Positions 41,086 through 53,554 of a DNA stretch of 64,000 nucleotides are shown piece after piece. Under the pieces are notes generated by a model. It did no database searches and had not been told where the DNA came from. It saw only the letters and a program-made list of their open reading frames with translations. The translations under genes were made by a program, and so were the position numbers. Source of the stretch: Lineus longissimus. Its lineage: Eukaryota > Nemertea > Pilidiophora > Heteronemertea > Lineidae. The first letter of the stretch is position 1. The number at the start of each line of letters is the position of its first letter. The DNA lies in NCBI RefSeq assembly GCF_910592395.1, contig NC_088325.1, positions 4,057,501 to 4,121,500 of the forward strand, in the 5' to 3' direction.

Positions 41086-43049
41086 TGTGTATATCTCAGC
41101 CGGCCAGTTTCGAGGCCTAGATAACCACCTTGGGATTTACGCTTAATTAGTTCGCTCTTTGAACAAACGGGACCTCTCTTTTAATGGTTTCTTCGTATTG
41201 CGCTATGACGCAAATTTGCCAACCTTCAAGGAAAATGTGACTTTATACATCCCTGTAAACGCGTCTTTGCGAATACCCGAAGTCACAAACAATGTAATCG
41301 TATTTAAAATCCGGAGCGGTGGCCTCCCAATTCAAATACGATTTCATTATTTCCGCTCCACCAAGGTCTGGAGAGTATTTTCATATATTCATGTAGATAA
41401 AGATCGTGTTTATTGATTTGAAGCTTGTTTTTTTATTCCATTTCGAAAACATCAGTCTCAAAGGAGAATCGAAAGCGGGATTCGGAAACTTTAATGATAA
41501 CCTCTCTTGACTAATAACTGGATCAAAGGAATTAAATTTCACGATGCCAGATATTCTTTATTACAATATCTCAACAGAAGAGTACAAACATTCATGAATG
41601 CTTCCATTTGGAAGCAGCAGTTATTCTGGCGAACATGCCAAAGCCTTGTCCAGTCACTAAACAACCAAATGTTCCTTCTAAGCGAATTTCTTTTTCAGGT
41701 TCCCCAAACAATGAGAGGAACACTAAGAAACAGGAACCCTCCAAGAACTTATATCACGCCGCTAGGATGTAGCTAGGATAGGCTACTACAATCGTTTTGT
41801 TAGATGGGACTATTTTTGTGACTGAGTGAGCTTATTTGTTTTCACACTATTGCTCACTTGGTGATTGGCTCACACCTCATTCAACACAAGCCTTTGATCG
41901 TTGATGCCCTATTTCTGGAAGGCCTAGTAATTTTCACAGGCCTGTTTTCTAAGCATCAAACCTTCCAGGAAAAATTCCGACAACGTCAGACTTTTTTCGG
42001 ATAAATATGGAAAAGTTTGAAAGAAACCTGTTAAGAAGTTGGAAAAAACCTCCTATGTTAAGTGTTAGTGCCCAGTGAGGTGTACCCATACCTATATTGT
42101 GGTAGAAGTGCAAGTAGTGTTCGCCGGTGCGGGTCAGGTTGGGGCATTTGCTGTCCTTCTGCCAACAATAACTCTCAGTACTTTGGTCACCGAACAGGAA
42201 CGTCTTGCAGCTGGGCACGTCTGAAGACACCATCGCGAACTCAGGATCCACTGTTGTCTTTTTAATTTGCGGCCCAATGTCATGTCCGCTACAATCTCCG
42301 ATGCGGTGGGCGTAGCATTTAACAATTTCGAAATCTGAAATGAAGAGTCCTTGTTAAATGGTGACTAGACAAGGCAAGAGATGGTGACTAATTATTGGTG
42401 ACTAATTATTAAGGCCTTGCCAAATTATACGACTCGAGCCCGTCGCCACTGCTGAAGACTTGCGGCCGATCGGGTCGGGTAATGTGGACAAGTGTACGAC
42501 TTGTCGTAGGTAGTCGTAAGCGGTAGCTCGACCCAGTCAGACTGGATTGGTCCATTCTTCCGAGTTGTTCCCGGTCATATGATGCAAACACCCTTGCGAC
42601 GTGATCCGATCGGCGGGTCATGAACTGTGGGAAGGGTGCGACGCAATTCACCTACGATAGCCAATCGGGACTTTTTATTAAATCACATGATTGCTGTTAT
42701 CATGACTTTTGGACTGAAAATCGAACGTGAAGACCGTTTCAGTCGATCAGCTTTGGCGTGAAAATCCCTGCTTGTACGCTGTATTGTCAAGGGATCCGGA
42801 TTACTCAAGCAGGGTAAAAAAATCTGTATCCTCATTGCAAGGGCTGCAAAATAGTCCTTTCTTCTTATTCCCACTATTGTGCCTGTACCCAGCAAATTTG
42901 AGAAAGCTTGGGTTATCAGTGCCCAACTTGACCCTGGATACGTGTTTCAGTTGAGGAGCCGTGGTTCGTTCAAAGAGCGAACTAATTCAGTGTAAATCCA
43001 AAGGTGGTGGTTATCTAGGCCTTGAAACTGGCTCGCTGAGATACTGTTA
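41086..43049. repeat. ~80-bp inverted repeats 1.8 kb apart
   Basis: 41086-41166 and 42969-43049 are reverse complements at roughly 90 percent (gttcaaagagcgaactaatt, ggttatctaggcct, gaaactggc). They could be the TIRs of an old DNA transposon, or two opposite copies of a repeat. No transposase is seen between them. Confidence 0.55.
42092..42334 (-). CDS. Cys-containing extracellular exon, family unknown
   Basis: The exon is bounded by ttcatttcag acceptor and gtatgg donor on the minus strand. 243 nt, open throughout, phase 1-1 as for a shuffled extracellular module. It has five Cys (KCYAH, GDCSG, SCKTF, SYCWQK, SKCPN) and a C-terminal RTGEHYLHFYHNI. The spacing recalls PAN/apple-like modules, but I cannot assign it. 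No neighbouring exon of the same gene is obvious. The kringle exon at 58086 is on the same strand but probably belongs to a different gene, since a GPCR locus lies between. Confidence 0.5.
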
Positions 43050-44980
43050 TGTGAGTCTTCCCGTGTTTGGGTCCACGCATGCGTATAGGAGGTTGAGGAA
43101 CATGACACGACGACGACCATTCATGTTCATGTTATCAGAGTTTTGGGTGTTTTAATAAAGACATTAAAGACTATCAAGTCGTATGATTCGTATTTGATCT
43201 ATAGATAAGCCCCCAAGGAAGCAGAACATAACATGGTGGAGAAACCGGGTAGACTCCCGACCAGTGCCATTTTTTAGAGAGGTTTGTTGACTTTCGTTGA
43301 TTTGCCCGGCCGCCCGGCAGTCGTGCACATGTGTTGTGGGGTATGGTGCGCCCATCTCGTGCCTCGTGTCTGGATGTTTCGGGGAATTCCCACATTCTTC
43401 GATAGTTCGATACTGCTTCGATTCTTCCGTCTTCGGTGGATTGATCAGGCTCATGCAGACTACTTTCATAACTTTACGCTTATCGTGCAATCATATTAGA
43501 CGCTACGACGTATGATTATTCTACATCTCGTCGGCAAGTAACCTCAATTTATGAACGAGTTTACGCACTGGCATTTCGTTCGGATATTTGATATGTTCGC
43601 CGTACAGCACGCTATACATTGATGTACATCGATAGTGACACTGACTTAACATTACAGTACAAACAGCACAAATCTGCATCTGTGTGTTGGAATGCACATC
43701 ATGATTACAAGTGTTCGAGTTACTGTAGCTATATATGGACCGTGTGGTGGATGTTGCAGAACTTTCTTCATGAAAGACAATAGAAAATAGCCTATTTTTA
43801 CTGGATTCTGGAGATGTTCGACTAGTTCTGTTGTAAATTGTAAATGTATTATACATAACTTTTGTACAAATTAGGCCTATGATCGGAGCTGTGTTGATTG
43901 AGAGAATTATGGGGAAGGCTCTGGCCTTGATAGGGAGCTCTTCGTTAATAGGGCTGGTGAGTGAGAAGGCTCGGGTGGTGGTGGTGGTGGTGGTGATGGG
44001 GGGGGGGGGGGGGGGGGGGTTAGTTAGGATGATGCCATCATGGCAGTTGACCAAAGAAGCAGTTGGCTAGCACACAATGTCAATGATTGATGGCGAGTAG
44101 TTGGTGGTTGGGAGAGGGGGTATATAGTTAGGATGATTGATGCCATCATGGCAGTTGACCAAATAGACGCTGACGCAGTATAGAAAATAGGTGGGGAGAA
44201 TGTGGGAAGGAAACTAAACACAACATGAGATAGGTACTTGTGCCCGGAGATAAGCATAATGATCCCAAGACCCAAGTGTAGGATTTGTCTAATAAGCGTG
44301 AATAGTTTGAGGGTAGTGCGTGCGTTTGAGTTAGTGCGCATGCGCTTTCTGCGGAAAATTGAAATGGCTTGTGTTGTGGACGAGTGGTTTCAGGTTTCAC
44401 GGTAGGATTTTGTCATGGAAATGGGGAAATAAACATTGAGACCAATGTACCTTCAAGATTATTGCATTATAAATAGGACCTGACCGTCGACATCCCCCAA
44501 CACCCCATGACATTGACGAAATCGTCGTCGAAACGGGCAGCCCCGGTCCGATCATGGAGAAGTTAGCAGACTCGAAATCGTTTGCGGACTTTTGCCCGTT
44601 CAAAGCACGATTTCTTCGCGGAAAGAGAAAAATAATCTGTGGCAGCGATGCAGATTGTTGTTTTATGCATATCGATTCGCACGAGGGTATCGTCACACTT
44701 TGATTCACCCCTATTTTGACGAAATCTCCAACCGAACAGCGGCTACTCTGCGTAAAAAGCATCGGTCCCGCTGCATTATTTTGGAAAAAGAAAATTTCTC
44801 CCTAGGTAAATTGCTGTGCATCGGCGTATACGATTCGCGTGCAAAAATGTCACCTGGGAGTGGAGGTTTTCTGGTTCCGGGTAATTTTTCTCGTTAACGG
44901 TATACACACACACACTCTAACCATATAGCTCGCTTAAGAGCTCCCTATTACACTGATTGACTGTCTGAAGCTGTACTAAG
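42340..44980. other. No supported gene; simple repeats
   Basis: (ggt)n followed by about 20 G at 43973-44021. The block tagttaggatgatgccatcatggcagttgacca occurs at about 44021 and again near 44126. Open frames up to 177 codons (44054-43521, -) are low-complexity and lack recognised domains. Confidence 0.5.
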
Positions 44981-44989
44981 ATTTAGAAA

Positions 44990-46890
44990 CATGGCAGTAG
45001 CAGCTGCCGCTCCTGCTTTAAGGCAAACATATTTCCTTCCCACTAGGTTTGACGGTGCCAAGTGTGATCATGAGATCAGTACAGCTCATTTTTGTTGTCC
45101 TTCATGGACTATCTTGAAGCCCATGATCTTCACAACCCAGCTGATAACGCTGCTATGTAACGAGTAGTTTCATTGTTCAAGATAACCCTCATTGGTGAGG
45201 CTAGGCTATGGATAGAGGGAAAAGTGTTTGAAGATCTACCTCAGTTGCGTGATACTTTTATCCAACGTTTCAGTCCTGCACATTCCATGTATGCAAATGT
45301 CAAACGTTTTGACTCCCAATGTTACATACCAGGTCAGTCAGCTGAGCAATATATGTCGAAAGTTAGAATGGCAGCTAACAGGATTGGTTATCAAGGCCCG
45401 CAAATCTGTAACAAGTTCATTACTTCTCTACCTCAGAAATGTCAATCAGCGGTCATTATGGCCCTTCAAGACAATCACAATGCTGATCAGCTCATTGCCA
45501 GAGCGCAACAGTACTTCGATAGTGGATCAGCCAGTGTTAACCCAGCCAAATAGCTCACCTTTGTAACAACAAGTGTTGGTACTACTACATATCATCCTGC
45601 TTCTGGAATTATGGATAAACTCGATGATCTTGAAACAAAGCTTCATGCCATGCATGTCTATGATAGATCTGATGATCGCAATAGAAGTGGTAGGTCACCA
45701 ACCCCAAGGCGCAAAAGGTCACAGACTTGACATTATGACAGTTCTGCTTCTCGCCCGAGGTCATACTCCAGAGGGCGCTCTCAATACAGTACATCTAAGA
45801 GTGGTGGCAAACTCTTTTGTGACTATTGTCACAAGCCTAACCATAAGTGGCGCGAATGCAGAAAGAGAGAAGCAGACATCAAAAATGACCCATTTGGCCA
45901 TGCCAACATTGAACGACAGAATCAGCATTTTTAGAGAGGAGTCACAACACTCCCGATCAACCCCATGTGGCTGTGGCTCCTACTAGAGATGTTGCTACTG
46001 ACGTTCAAAATCCATGCAATAGGAAACAGGGTGATCAATCTCATTTGTCTGATCAATTATTGGGAAATCAAAATGAAACAGTTGATCTTCAGTTAAACAG
46101 TAAAAAAATCACAAAGGGTTATTTGCCAAGTGGCCAAGCCTTAGTTTGTTAGTGGACTCAGGTGCCACTCAAACACTTATTAGCAGAAGTTGTGTCCAAC
46201 AGTCTAAGCATCTCTCAAAGTTGCCTGCTGAACAGATTAAACTGATTCATTTCAGGATTGGCAATGGTGAATTTTTAGTTGCTAACAAGGCAATAAAAGT
46301 AGATTAGACAATTCAGGGTAACAAATTTAGAATTTGTGCTGTAATCGCAGATAATCTTACTGGTCCTGATTTGCTCATTGGTCACAAATCATTGGCAAAC
46401 TTGGGATGTATTCTTGATTGTGCCAACAATCGTCTTTTGGTCAAACTGCGTAGAGTTTTCTCCTGATGCTCACATTGTAGTAAGGCCTGGACAGACAAAA
46501 ACCATTCGTGTTCATGGCAAACTGCAAGGTGTGTTGAGAAATTGTGACGTTGTTTTAGAGGCATCAAAGCATTTGGCTAAGGTGAATCCTAGTCACAATA
46601 ATTGCGTAAGGGCAATACAACAGCTACAGTTACCAATATATATTGGAAGCCCATACACTTTGGGAAACATCGTCCAGTGGCTTCATTGAATTTAGAAAAT
46701 TTGATCAATTTTGTTCAGCCTTTTCGATTCTCTGAGTATCAGGATGCTACTACTTTAAATTCAACACAACAGACTGGTGGTTCTTCAGTCTCATTTAGTG
46801 ATGGCCTTACCTCAGTGCAGAAACAGAACTTGTTGCTATATCCGCATTTGACAGTGCAGTGGGACAGTGTCAGAAGTCACCACAAATAGG
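44990..46890 (+). mobile_element. Ty3/gypsy-like LTR retrotransposon remnant: gag, zinc knuckle, protease
   Basis: The gag capsid region begins near 45020 (LPTRFDGAK), shifts frame near 45090, carries a stop at 45158-45160, and is open at 45173-45553 (TLIGEARLWIEGK, LRDTFIQRFSP, the retrotransposon gag pattern). A CCHC knuckle, C-x2-C-x4-H-x4-C, is coded at about 45828-45870. An aspartic protease motif LVDSGATQTL is at about 46140-46170, with LTGPDLLIG downstream near 46360. An RT leader (LTSVQKQNLL) lies near 46810, then the element ends without an RT. Multiple stops and frameshifts; no LTRs identified. Confidence 0.78.
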
Positions 46891-46899
46891 AATTATCCA

Positions 46900-49800
46900 G
46901 GGTCGATTTTCAACCAGAAAAAAGTATGTTATTTCAGAACCAGTGTGAGATATAAACATGAAACACACCAGGCAGTCTTATTTTTTGCTGTACTAAAACA
47001 CCATTTCTTTTGTCGTGGCTTTTTCAAGAAATAAAAAAGTTTATGGGACCTTTTGTAAATTGACGATTAAGAAATGAAGACAATAATGCAGTTCATTGTA
47101 ATCATAATGAATAATACAGACAACAACGTTTGCGACAACTTTGTGCAAACCGCATTGAAAACGGCTGTCATGAGTAGTTTAGGAGATGTCATAAGTTGTA
47201 GCAACTGATTTCAATAAGCGAGACGGTACATGGTTTACTTAAATGGCGGAGGAAGAAATAATTGAAACTCGATGCCTGGATATGAAATGAAAATTACGCT
47301 AATTTTGATTGGGAAGCGCTAAGGGCGATCGCTTCGAGGCATATGTACCTGAATCAGCCCGTGATTGTACGTTGCACGTACTAGTATATACATAAAATTA
47401 CACATCCGCGGTCTTATTCAACAAAAGTGGGCACAACGGATTGCGGCATCACCGATTTCCGCGGACTCGTCATTAGACTGAGCTAGCCCGTCATCATTTG
47501 GATACATCCCTGCCAGAAGGACGATAGACCAACAAGTGTTCGTTTCAAAATAGTGGCGGAGAAAGGTTCGTTTGGAATGGGCGGCTTTTACTTCATTATG
47601 TTTGTTCTTCTTCTGGTAAACTCTTTTCCTGAACATGTTGATGCTAGTTTTCCGATTTTGTTTCAACTCTTAGATAGTAGAAAAATGCGCTATTCGTTAT
47701 TTATAAGCCCCCCTTCTTAGGAGGGGCTCTTAAGATACACGCGTGTGCGGGAGTATAATGACGAGAAATAACGAGAGCAACCTGTATAGGCTACAAACAA
47801 TTTTTTTTGTTTTTCAAAATGGCGCTGAATTAACTCCGTTTACTTTACGATTTCTCCGCTCTCTTCCGGTGGTGGTTGCTATCCCATTGGTTGAAATTAA
47901 TTGAAATCTTCATGGGAATTCGCTACATATGCCTGAGAAATTGGCCAATTATATTTATATCTTTATTAGGGAAATATCCGTCCTAAATAATGACAGAAAA
48001 GGGTGATTGATTTCAATTTTGTGTCGACATGGTTGAGGTCACGTGACATAAACAAAACAATCGCACACAACCGTCCAAAAAATACACTTTAAGAAAAACA
48101 AATACGTTTTTCCAGCTTAAAACCACACTGACGACTAAGTTATATTGGTCTACTGCCCAAATCTGAAGTATCAAAATGAATCACAAACTAGAACTAGCTC
48201 TATTTAGCTATAGTTGCGTGAAAAATTCGGGTGAGCGACATTCTGCACCCTAGCGGCCATAATTAAACTACTTTCAGCCGTCTGCTCCGATCTCGTTAGG
48301 GACGTTTTTCCCAAATGTACGCGATGATGACGTGCCCCATTAACAGCTATTTTAAAATGCGTTTCCAAAGTGAATGCATGAGGACAACCCATTTGTGTCC
48401 TATATTACTGGAAACGCCCGATTCCCCTGATTCTGCAGGATGTTAAATCGGGCATTTTATTCCTTTAAATAAATCATAAGCGTCGCATTTGCTTTTAGGC
48501 CAAGCTCTGTTCACCATCCCAAATGGGAATATTGCCAATTGGGCCGGACAATCACGAAAACCCCCAAATATTATATATTTCATCCTGAATAATTCTTACA
48601 GTGACCATACCCCATGAAAGACAGTTGCTTACGCTACACAGCAATCAAAAAAAATCGAGGGTCAACCATTGAACTTTTGAGATATGTTGAATTTTGCACA
48701 AATCAGCGAAAAACGCACCAACTGGCACTGGACGGCTTTTCAAAACGGGGCCGACGCACATCACAAGTTCAGTGTACAGATACGTCGGCAACAACAGTAA
48801 ATGCGTAGTTTCTTGCTAGCCGCCTATTGAGTAGCGCCTCTAGGTTTCAGAAACTCCAAAAAAACATGTATTTGCCAAAACAACTGCTAAACCAACACTG
48901 ACGTACTGTGAGGACCGAGAAATCAATGATTTTAGGAACTACAATGTATTACCAAAACAAAAATGTGTCGGAAGGAACTATGGATGGTCCCAACATGGGG
49001 GGTTTGGGGGGGGGGGGGGTTCCCCTCCATTGTACTGGGTAAAAACGTTACGCTATCGCAGGGGGTTCGGGGGTGATCCCCCGACCTAAAGGGGGGCTCA
49101 CTAAGTCCTTGACTTTACATATTCGTATAATATGCAGAATTCCTTGCGCTAAGACCTTTTTAGTCTCGCGAGTGCACGCCGAGATCGGAGTTCACGTCAC
49201 CTCGCTATTACGACGCAACGTCATTATTTCCACATTATCTGCGCACGAAAGTCTAACTCGGGTCAAGTCGGAACAAAATCGGAAAAGCTTCTTGATAGTT
49301 TTTCCATTTGATGGGTTATTATGGGACTACATGTATTTCTCTTCCAGTCATGTCACCCGCAGAGCTGATCACATATGCGTCGTTTTTTGATTGCGACAGG
49401 GAACCTGCGTGCCATTTCGTATATACAAATGTTCCCAATCGTCTCGCTAGGAGGCTGACAAGCCCTCTTCGTAGACTTATGGCATTTGACGTCATCTTTG
49501 CCGTAATTTCGGAATCTTTCGGGAGTGTTTGGCAGGCCATCGGGATTTTTCGGGAAGTTCCGCGAAGGCAGGGAGGATAAAAGCTGACACATTCGAAACG
49601 CTGCCTCCGTAGAGGGAAATATAAGTTCGAGTTCCCGAGGAACATGATTACAGTGTTTAATAAAACGCATATAGCTTACAGGAATTCATGGCACTTCCAG
49701 CTAACGCTAATGTTATCGTTTTTCTATTTTTGATTTCAGTCCAATTCCTCAATAGAACTAATACACGAGACGGTCTTTCGACCCGTCTTGATATCTTACA

Positions 49801-49930
49801 GGATAACAGTAGATTCTTTCGACTTTGATACCAATGACTAAAAACGCCAACTTTATCGGGTAACGTCACGCCCACAGTAGTGCATCAGCTGATTATTTCG
49901 GACTATTTTGGCGAGGTTGTATACAGACTC
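46900..49930. other. Gene-free stretch of about 3 kb
   Basis: G-rich runs at about 49000-49020 and 49073-49095. Short frames only; nothing recognised. Confidence 0.5.
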
Positions 49931-51822
49931 ACATAATGATGATAAATAGCACGGACCTCGTGCCCGTGGACACTTATTGGGCGTTAGAACTAACACTCAT
50001 CATAATGAAAAAATGGTTCGTCGCCTGTGTGATTGTTCCAATAGGCATCGTCAGTAACCTTGTCCTTTTGTTGATCACGACGAAGGAGGAATATCGCCGT
50101 AGTTCTAACTGCACCTACTTGGCGGCGCTGTCAGTGCTGGATACACTGCAGCTAGTGGCAACTGCTATTTATGTGGGATAGTTCAGTCACGGTTATGAGA
50201 TTGACAGTGTGGTTATAGAATTCGTAGGCCTTATCTCCTGGAAGTAAGTACAAATACGACCGCTAGGTGTCGCAACACTGCACGTTATGAGTAAAATTTC
50301 CACGCCAAGTCAGCCTGCCCTACTCACTGACTTTTCTCAAAATGCTGTGGTAATCTATTCCCGGTATAGGAGTTACCACTCGTCATGTATTGTATCTAAT
50401 TGCCTCTAATTAGACTTCTCTATGCATTAATGACTACGTCATGGGATACTTCACCCTCCAACGAGTAGACGTGCTGATTGGTTCTTTTGAATTATTTTTG
50501 ACCGGTTATTCAAAATGTGTGTCGAAAATAGCAGGAATCAGCTAAAATAGCGAACTTGTAGTTCCATTTTAGCCACTTCTCGTTTGTCGCCTGCCGCGAA
50601 TCATGTAGCCTTGTGCAAAAAGTGTAATCAGAATTGTTCTAAAAAGGCATAATATTGCTAAAATTTGTAAATTCTTGAAATTGGAATATTAGCTTTTTAA
50701 CATTTTGAAATTTTCAATCGAGGCAAAATGTCATATTTGAGTTTGATTAAGTTTCACAAGTTTTTTGTAATAGTGATGAAACATTTGGTGCCAGGGCAAT
50801 CATGGGAGCAACCTAAAATGTGGAAGTGGGAATGATTGCCCACTGGCAAAGCGAAGGTGGCTGTGAACGTTGTTGATTTCTTGCACCTCTGCCAGTGTTA
50901 AGGCATCGGTAGTGGCTGCCATTAACTATAACTAATTCTATCGGAAGCGTCAAGAGCTAGCATGTAGCCTACAGGCGAAATCGGTCTACCTAAGCTTTTT
51001 CGTATGGTGCATTTCACAGATTTCGACTTCTTTCGTTGACTGCTCGTTATGCACAGCGACGGCATTATAGTGGTTACAGATTGTCCCACCAGATGGCAGG
51101 ATGGCGCCCAACTAGCCAATGGCATCTGCCGGAATTATCGCACACCAGTCTACTTCAATGCGTCAACTTTATATCCGAATTGAATATAAGCAGCGCGTTC
51201 GATTACCATACGTACTTTGCCCCGCGCCAATTGAGATTTATATCAATTTGATGTTAGTTTTAGGGGTTGGAGCGTCCGTAGAATGTTTGAAACCCCATTC
51301 TAAAATACCTTGGTACCGTAAAGTCAACTTTTAAATGGAAAATGCATAAGCCTCGTTCTGAGAGTGGAGTGTTTTGGACACGCAACCAAGATGCTCTACC
51401 AAAGTTCCCTCGGGTTGCACTAAAATGTGGAAATCATGCACACGTCACCCCGTACTCCGTATGGAATTTCAGCTCACTTCAGAAGTTTGAGGCTCTCAAA
51501 ACATTGCTTCAAACACAAATCAGCCAAGGAAGCATCAACAACCCTAAGTTTTTTAATGAGCACTACACATATTTGCCGAGAAAAACGCTCCAAATAGCCC
51601 ATTGGCGCGGATTTTAGCATCACTTGAGCGAGCCGATGCGACCTTCCTATGCGCGCTGTACAAAATGTACATGTCTCATTTCTGTAACGTTGCCGTAACA
51701 TAATGTAAACAACGGCGCTACCGGCGCTCCTTGCCGGCGATGGATGGAATTTGCCAAATTCGCACATATTCAAGTTATTTTCGTGGCCTACCTTTTTAAG
51801 TTTGAGGTATTTTAGAATAGAA

Positions 51823-51965
51823 ATTGAACCCTCGGCTTCGGACCTTGGTTGAGTTACCAAGACACTCGAGGGTGGAGCTAAAATAGGCTCGGGTTTGGAC
51901 TGTATTTTAGCTCCACCCTCGAGTGTCTTGGTAACTCAACCAAGGTCCTCCGCCTCGGGTTCAAT
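51823..51965. mobile_element. 143-bp near-perfect palindrome (MITE-like) in the GPCR intron
   Basis: 63-bp arms (51823-51885 and 51903-51965), with the inner 43 bp perfect, around a 17-bp loop. The arms contain gttaccaagacactcgaggg. Confidence 0.9.
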
Positions 51966-52940
51966 GTCTTAAATACAATGAGTGTTTTTTTTCGATTTCG
52001 TACACCTACTTGTTTCTACAAGCTCTCTCTTTCCACATTGGACCAATCTCTTCTCGACCATCATATTATATTTGCCTTTTTTGCCTATTTGGTATAATAC
52101 AAATAGGGAACGAGAAGCGGAATATTATGAAGGTACATTCTTATTCAACTTGATCACCATGAAGCATAGGTTTGCATGTAAAAAACGTTGCGCCTGTCAT
52201 TCGCGATGGCGCTCTCGATTTTTCGATCGAGTTATAGGTGGCGTGATCGAGTTGCACGTGATTTGCAGGATTCGTCGAAATGAAGCCCTGGTCGAAGAAA
52301 ATGAAGCATGAACATGTTCAGTGCAGACCATACATTATAGTTGTTTCACCATGATACCTGCTGGCGGCTGAAGAATCAGCCTCAGTCGATCGCTGCACGG
52401 GGTCAGGTGTAGTTTGTCACGTCGGGATTAAATTCAGAATAATAGTGTGATAATTCACTCAGGTTTTGAAATTTTCCGCTCTTTCGCAATCTTATGATGG
52501 AAAGAGTAGACATGACAGCCGACAGTTTGGTTGAAATGCCCTTAAAATGCCATTGGTTCCTGCCAAATTTTCGTATGATAAAATTTATAGACATCACCCT
52601 TGAAGTGGTTTTTTGAAAAGGTGGAATTCGTTCGCAAATTAAAAAATGCGTTTTCGCGTCACATTTGGGGTTGTGTGTGTTGGACAGGTTTCGAATTCCA
52701 TACTGACGGCGAAGTACGAAATGCGAGTCAATGTCGTCATCAATTAAGTCACGCACGTGATAAATCATTTACGCGATTCTCGAAAATCGTTTTAGCAATC
52801 TGTAGGTTATATCGGGGAAATTGAAAACAAAGGTCGTCGATTCAATGTTCACTGACTCCATACTTTGTACTTCGTCGTTCCTCTCTCGAAGCTCTTCATA
52901 ATACTTGCTGAACCAGCCTATTTTCTCGGTTTGTACTCAG

Positions 52941-53467
52941 TAGGGTTGTTTACACGGGACCAAGCCGATCTAGATCGATCCGGAAAGTCTAGATTTCCTG
53001 CACGGATGTGATCAATCTCCAAATGTGAGCACTCCGCTTCATTTGCCACGGCCCAACCGGAAAAGGCCAAATGTACCAGGCAACCGTTACCAACGGTTGT
53101 TCAAAGCTACGCTATCAGGTTTGCGGCCGCTAAACCACCTTTATCTTAGTAGGCCCCCAAATTCGCTCCGTTGGGCTTAGCGGCTGCTATGATACCGCTA
53201 AGTTAGTGGTACCTGAAGGGTTTTGTCATGGGGTGCTGCCAGGGTTAAGCGGCACCCCAAGGGTTCTGCTAAGTTAAGCAGCGATCACTAAAACTAAAAC
53301 AAACAAAAGCTTTGAACAACCGGGCCCTGGCCTGGTTTGGTCTGGTTCGATGAACATACTTACTTCATTACGAGACCTGCGTCATTCATGACGTCGTGAG
53401 CGACGTGCTCTGATCTGATCTGGTCTGGTCTGGTCAGGCGTGGTTTGGTCCTGTGAAAACGGCCCTA
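52941..53467. mobile_element. 527-bp MITE with hAT-like ends in the GPCR intron
   Basis: The ends tagggttgtttacacgggacc and its counterpart tagggccgttttcacaggacc (reverse strand at 53447-53467) are inverted repeats of the type seen in hAT elements. The expected 8-bp duplication is not clear. A (ctggt)n tract sits near the right end. Confidence 0.6.
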
Positions 53468-53554
53468 AAGTCACGAAGCAGTGTTCTAAACTGCATCACG
53501 CTTGTTTTTCAGCATTGTTGTCTACCTCATGTACGTAACTGGGCAAGCCTCGAG

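Noticed and set aside
43521-44054. 177-codon minus-strand frame
   Set aside because: Begins in a G-run and (ggt)n repeat that encode Pro/Thr runs; the rest is low-complexity with no motif.
44397-44897. Overlapping frames of 121 (-) and 101 (+) codons
   Set aside because: Each is the shadow of the other and neither shows a domain or splice context.
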